This document shows positions 60,776 through 64,000 of a stretch of DNA of 64,000 nt, piece by piece. Every line of letters starts with the position of its first letter. Position 1 is the first letter of the stretch. Location: positions 1,240,001 to 1,304,000 of the forward strand of contig CAVTJL010000001.1 of assembly GCA_963735065.1 (NCBI GenBank), read 5' to 3'. This stretch comes from CAVTJL01 sp963735065 (lineage in GTDB: Bacteria > Pseudomonadota > Alphaproteobacteria > Geminicoccales > Geminicoccaceae). The notes beneath the pieces are model-generated. The model had not been told where the DNA came from, ran no database searches, and worked only from the letters and a program-made list of their open reading frames with translations. Both the position numbers and the translations under genes were made by a program.

Positions 60776-61579
60776 GAGGGGCCGCCGCCGAGGGCTTGGC
60801 GACGGATGAACGCCGTCATGAGGTCGAGCACGCGCTCGCGCGCCTGATGGTGCGGGACGTGGCCGCAGCCGGGCAGCAGGTGGCTCTCGACCGGGCCCGA
60901 TACGCCCTTGGCGATCTCCTCGACCTGGGCGGCCGTGCCGTACTCGTCCTCCACGCCCTGCAACAGTAGCAAAGGTGCGCGGATGGCGGGCAGCGCCGCC
61001 TCGATGTTCCAGTCGCGGAAACTCGGGCGACAGCCAGGTGTCGGCCCAGGCGTCGAAGACTTCTTTTGTCTTGTCGCCGTGATGCCGCTCGAGGCGGCGC
61101 TCGAGGTCGCCACTTTCGAAGGCCTGGACGGCGAGGCGGATGCCGGCCAGCGCCTCCTCCTCGACGAAGACGTGCGCGGCCTCGCTCACCACCGCGAGCG
61201 GCCTCTCCGGGAAGGCGGCCGCGAACAAAAGAGCGATCGAGGCGCCGTCGCTGTGGCCCACCAGGATCGGCCGCTCGATGCCGGCCGCGTCCAGCAGCTC
61301 GGGCAGTGCCTGGCGAGCCTCGTCCTCGAGATATTTTGTCGTGCGCGGCCGGTCGAACGGATCGGAGGCGCCATAGCCCCAGCGGTCGTAGACGAGGCCC
61401 TGAAGGCCGAGCCGGGCACAGAGAAGATCCGGAAAATCCTTCCAGAAGCCGATGCAGCCCAGCCCCTCGTGCAGGAACACGATCGTTTTCTCGTCGGCTA
61501 TCTCGGGCAGCACGCGCTGGGCGGCGAGGCGGTGGCCGCCGGCATGGACAAAGAAAGACTCGCGGCGGGTGGGCTGCAC
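60772..61579 (-). pseudogene. Alpha/beta hydrolase with one frameshift
   Basis: About 269 codons. TIVFLHEGLGCIGFWKDFP and VYDRWGYGASDPF open the fold, LVGHSDGASIALLFAAAFP has the nucleophile serine. One extra base in TTT (61019-61021 on the plus strand AAA) breaks the frame; the corrected reading is SPEFRDWNIEAALPAIRAPLLLLQGVEDEYG (aspartate region; split here after LPAIR) and GCGHVPHH (histidine). So the full triad survives in two frames. GTG start at 61579. Substrate unknown; a carboxyl-ester or lactone hydrolase is likely. Confidence 0.8.
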
Positions 61580-61645
61580 GGGCGCTTTTCCAACGGGATC
61601 GATGCTGGCAGCCCCTTAGCACAAAGCGCCCGCCGCGCCGCCCGC

Positions 61646-61942
61646 TCAGGAGCGCACGACCTCGTAGAGGGCGGGGTAGTGCGGAAGCCGCTCCTGGCTG
61701 CCGGCCGTCAGCTCCAGAAACTCGGCGCTGCTCACCGCCTTTTGGAAATGCTCCGCCGTCTCCCATTCGGCGACGTTCACGTAGGTGAAGCGCGCGTCGG
61801 GCGAGACCGCCTTGTGCAGGCGGGTCGCGATGTAGCCCGGCTGCCGGCGCATGAACGCCGCCACCCGATCCCAGAACGCCAGCGCCTCCTCCTCCCGGCC
61901 CTTCGGCACCTCGAACGGGTTGATCAGGACGACCTTGCTCAT
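61646..61942 (-). CDS. Antibiotic-biosynthesis-monooxygenase (ABM) family protein
   Basis: 98 residues: VLINPFEVPKGREEEALAFW, PGYIATRLHKAVSPDARFTYVNVAEWET and FQKAVSSAEF give the ferredoxin-like dimeric ABM fold, which includes quinol monooxygenases and heme-degrading enzymes. The asparagine and tryptophan typical of IsdG-type heme oxygenases are partly matched (NVAEW), but a specific activity cannot be claimed. Its ATG overlaps the marR stop (ATGA) and GAGGAG precedes it, so it is coexpressed with, and probably controlled by, that repressor. Confidence 0.85.
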   Translation of the reverse strand: MSKVVLINPFEVPKGREEEALAFWDRVAAFMRRQPGYIATRLHKAVSPDARFTYVNVAEWETAEHFQKAVSSAEFLELTAGSQERLPHYPALYEVVRS

Positions 61943-62430
61943 GGCTGTGGCTCCTCTTGGGGGATGGGGTGGGCCTCGTCGGCCTCGAGCGCCTTTCGGG
62001 CCGCCTCGAGGGTGGCGAGGGCGTGGTCGAGGCCCGCGAGGCCCGCGGCCAGCCGGTTGGCCCAGCGCGCCTGGCGCTCGGATGCGCGGGCATAGGCCGT
62101 CCGGCCGCGCTCGGTGAAGGTGACGAGCTTGGCCCGCTTGTGCTCGGGGTTGGGGGCGAAGCGCACGAAGCCTTCCTCCGCCAGCTCGTTGGCGACGCGC
62201 TGCACGGCCTGGCGCGTGATGCCCATGGCGCGCGCGATGCGCGCGACCGGCAGCGGCTCGGCCGCCAGCGCCACCGCACCCAGCACCTGCCAGCGCGCGC
62301 TGGTGAGGCCGAGATCGCGCGTGAGCTCGTCGCCCGCCGCGAGGAGCCGCCCGTTGAGGCGAAAAACCTCCAGCACGAGCTCGGTGAAGAGCGCCCCTTC
62401 GGCGGTGTGGCTGTCCGGTGAATCGATCAT
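61939..62430 (-). CDS. MarR-family transcriptional regulator
   Basis: 163 residues. A winged helix-turn-helix with RWQVLGAVALAAEPLPVARIARAMGITRQAVQRVANELAEEGFV (recognition helix at ITRQAVQRVANEL) followed by the wing FAPNPEHKRAKLVTFTERG and a C-terminal dimerisation helix pair. The start codon ATG (62430) lies within a concentric palindrome, so the protein very probably represses its own two-gene operon. The likely inducer is a phenolic or quinone-like substrate of the downstream monooxygenase. Confidence 0.9.
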   Translation of the reverse strand: MIDSPDSHTAEGALFTELVLEVFRLNGRLLAAGDELTRDLGLTSARWQVLGAVALAAEPLPVARIARAMGITRQAVQRVANELAEEGFVRFAPNPEHKRAKLVTFTERGRTAYARASERQARWANRLAAGLAGLDHALATLEAARKALEADEAHPIPQEEPQP

Positions 62431-62464
62431 GACAACAGACTGTCAAAACGACAGCGTATTGTCA
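62430..62464. promoter_or_regulatory. Concentric palindrome at the marR start (probable operator)
   Basis: Outer arms TGACAA (62430-62435) and TTGTCA (62459-62464) and inner arms CTGTC (62440-62444) and GACAG (62450-62454) share the same centre at 62447. On the marR strand the distal arm also reads TTGACA, a good -35 hexamer. MarR proteins bind such AT-containing dyads, so repressor bound here would block both RNA polymerase and the ribosome site. Confidence 0.7.
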
Positions 62465-62678
62465 ATCATGCTGTGCGCTGGCGTCTCGTGGGCTCGGCCG
62501 GTCGAGGATGGCCCACCCGAGACAAGAAAAGCGCTGGCACGGCAAGTCCGCCCCTGGTCGTTCGATGAAGGACAAAGGCCAGTCGCGTGTGTCCAAGCCG
62601 GAACGATCGAGCGTTCCCGTAGCCATGGATGACGCGCGAATGATAAAATGGCCGATGGATCAAGGCGGGTCTGCAGTC

Positions 62679-64000
62679 ATGCTCGAGCAGCAGGGGCGCG
62701 TGGTCGTCTGGCTTGCCATGGTCGTTGCCGGGGCGGCGCTCACGGCCTGCGGCAACGACATCCCGAGCTATCTCGACGAGCCCGAGGAGGAGCTCGGCCT
62801 GCGCGAGAGCTGGTACGGCAGCGATCATCGCCTCTTCCACGCGGCGCTGCTGCATCCCTACGCGGTGGGCCTCAGGACCAGCGGCTATGTCGTGGGCGTG
62901 GAGAAGGGCGACCAGGACAAGGTCGACGGCCCGAAGCTCGAGCCTGGGCTGCTCGTTCCCGCGCGCGAGAGCGACAGCGACCGCTTCAAGGCGATCCGCG
63001 CCCGGCTGGACGGCGACAAGAAAGCCCATCTCGTCACGCATGTGATCCGCTACGAGGCGAGCGCCGATACGGACGGTCGCGCCCGCGTCACGCAGTGCGT
63101 CGTCTACACCGCGCTCGACAGGCCGGCCGACGCCCCGCATCACGACGACCCGGCCGGGCGTCTCTTCAACCCGTGCCCCGGGCTCCCGGGCTACGCCCCG
63201 CCGCCGCAGCAGAGGCCGGGCGCCTTCGCCGCGAGCTGGACCGCGATCGACGACCTGCGCGAGCGGCTGATCCGCGACCTCCGGGATCCGCGCCACGGCT
63301 ACACGGACATCCTCGTCGTCGTGATGGGCTGGAACACGGCGCAGGAGGAGGCCGTCGGCGATTTCAACGGCATCGTGGGCCAGCTCCTCGACGAGGCGCA
63401 GGCGCAAGGGCGGGAGTTCCAGCCGCTCGTCGTGGGCGTCACCTGGCCCTCGCTCTGGGCGCTGCCCGACTGGTCGGCGGTGCCGACGGCGCTCGTGCGC
63501 GGGCTCAGCTTCTTCAACAAGGCCGACGATGCGGAGGAGGTGGGCGTCACCTGGCTGCGCGAGGTCATCGCCCACGCCGTGCTGCCGGCCCGTGAGGCCG
63601 CGCGGGGCGTCATGCAGCAGCGCAGGGCGGCAGGCCCGGGCGCCCGGGTCGTGCTCATCGGCCACAGCTTCGGCGCCAGGGCGCTCGTCGCCGCCATCAC
63701 GCAGCGCCCGCAGCTCCAGGCGCCGACCGGCTCGCCCGAGGGCTTTCTCGAGCGCCGCGACCCGGCGCTGCTGCTGGAGGGCGCCTTCGAGATCGAGCGG
63801 CTCTTCGACTGGGACAGGAGGACGACGGCCCGGCCCCGCACCCTCGAGGTGCCGTTCTCGGCCGGCGATCCCACCCTCGTCCTGACCGCCAGCGCCTTCG
63901 ACAAGGCGGTGAGCGCAGCGCTCTGGGGCTGGTATGCGGGCGACATCCGCACCTACGACGAGGCCTGCAGCCACGCCGCGAGCGGCACGCCCTGGCGGGG
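62679..64000 (+). CDS. Lipoprotein with serine-hydrolase-like motif, C-terminus outside window
   Basis: At least 440 residues; no stop before the window ends. Lipoprotein signal VVVWLAMVVAGAALTAC (lipobox LTAC). Later blocks DILVVVMGWNTAQEEAVGDFNGIV, VVGVTWPSLWAL and ARVVLIGHSFGARALVAAI, the last carrying a GHSFG nucleophile elbow, suggest an alpha/beta hydrolase of the kind annotated as DUF900-like or serine peptidase. In-frame ATGs at 62625, 62640 and 62655 are alternatives; 62679 gives the most usual signal length. Divergent from marR across 248 bases that contain no gene. Confidence 0.7.
   Translation, partial: MLEQQGRVVVWLAMVVAGAALTACGNDIPSYLDEPEEELGLRESWYGSDHRLFHAALLHPYAVGLRTSGYVVGVEKGDQDKVDGPKLEPGLLVPARESDSDRFKAIRARLDGDKKAHLVTHVIRYEASADTDGRARVTQCVVYTALDRPADAPHHDDPAGRLFNPCPGLPGYAPPPQQRPGAFAASWTAIDDLRERLIRDLRDPRHGYTDILVVVMGWNTAQEEAVGDFNGIVGQLLDEAQAQGREFQPLVVGVTWPSLWALPDWSAVPTALVRGLSFFNKADDAEEVGVTWLREVIAHAVLPAREAARGVMQQRRAAGPGARVVLIGHSFGARALVAAITQRPQLQAPTGSPEGFLERRDPALLLEGAFEIERLFDWDRRTTARPRTLEVPFSAGDPTLVLTASAFDKAVSAALWGWYAGDIRTYDEACSHAASGTPWR

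Noticed and set aside
1..64000. CRISPR arrays, rRNA or tRNA genes
   Set aside because: No regularly spaced repeats and no tRNA or rRNA-like segments were noticed when reading the window; a dedicated tRNA scan was not possible.

Overview
The window is GC-rich, gene-dense chromosomal DNA, most likely from an alphaproteobacterium. The lineage call is an inference from gene content: a phasin, a SorAB sulfite dehydrogenase, OpgC, a form-II CoxL-like molybdoenzyme, DUF1326/DUF2182 proteins and an apparently leaderless amino-acid attenuator. No rRNA, tRNA, CRISPR array or replication origin was recognised. Both window edges cut genes: an XRE/ImmA-type regulator on the left and a lipoprotein hydrolase on the right.

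Left part (1-14 kb): regulator and orphan HicB antitoxin; an MFS exporter divergent from a ykoE-ykoD-ykoC ECF importer (probably for a thiamine-type precursor); then an accessory patch in which two VapBC modules, the first with a truncated toxin gene, flank an AT-richer segment carrying an NlpC/P60 peptidase and a large lipoprotein. A serine hydrolase without a normal 5' end, an SDR, OpgC and a decayed IS5-like fragment follow.

Middle (14.5-31 kb): a DUF1326-DUF2182 pair; the DUF3015-DUF4105-hydrolase cluster; a cytochrome b561-catalase-like pair; an intact DUF3604-type gene and a truncated paralogue separated by a dehydrogenase-carboxymuconolactone decarboxylase pair; a SYLF protein; SorB-SorA; and, divergent from sorA, a threonyl-tRNA synthetase paralogue lacking TGS and editing domains. 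Its leader encodes a 25-residue peptide with nine threonines followed by an intrinsic terminator, which is the hallmark of threonine-controlled attenuation.

Right part (31-64 kb): a 3-hydroxyisobutyrate-dehydrogenase-like enzyme and a polysaccharide flippase; a 3.9-kb island bounded by 74-bp direct copies of the 3' end of a DUF4340 gene and carrying a secreted peptidoglycan-binding-domain protein; a Gld-like ABC operon; CorA; an orphan CoxL; a LOG-family enzyme and phasin; a stress cluster (dehydrogenase, host-attachment/baeRF-type protein, Usp, Lon-like protease); several transporters; RidA; a TIR-SUMF1 fusion; an NHL-repeat protein; and a MarR-monooxygenase operon with a concentric palindrome over the MarR start codon.

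At least six otherwise conserved genes carry one-base frameshifts, nearly all apparent insertions. Either the assembly has insertion-type errors or these are real mutations; affected genes are marked. Shared themes are envelope/membrane functions, redox enzymes, and small accessory segments sitting beside partly duplicated neighbouring genes.
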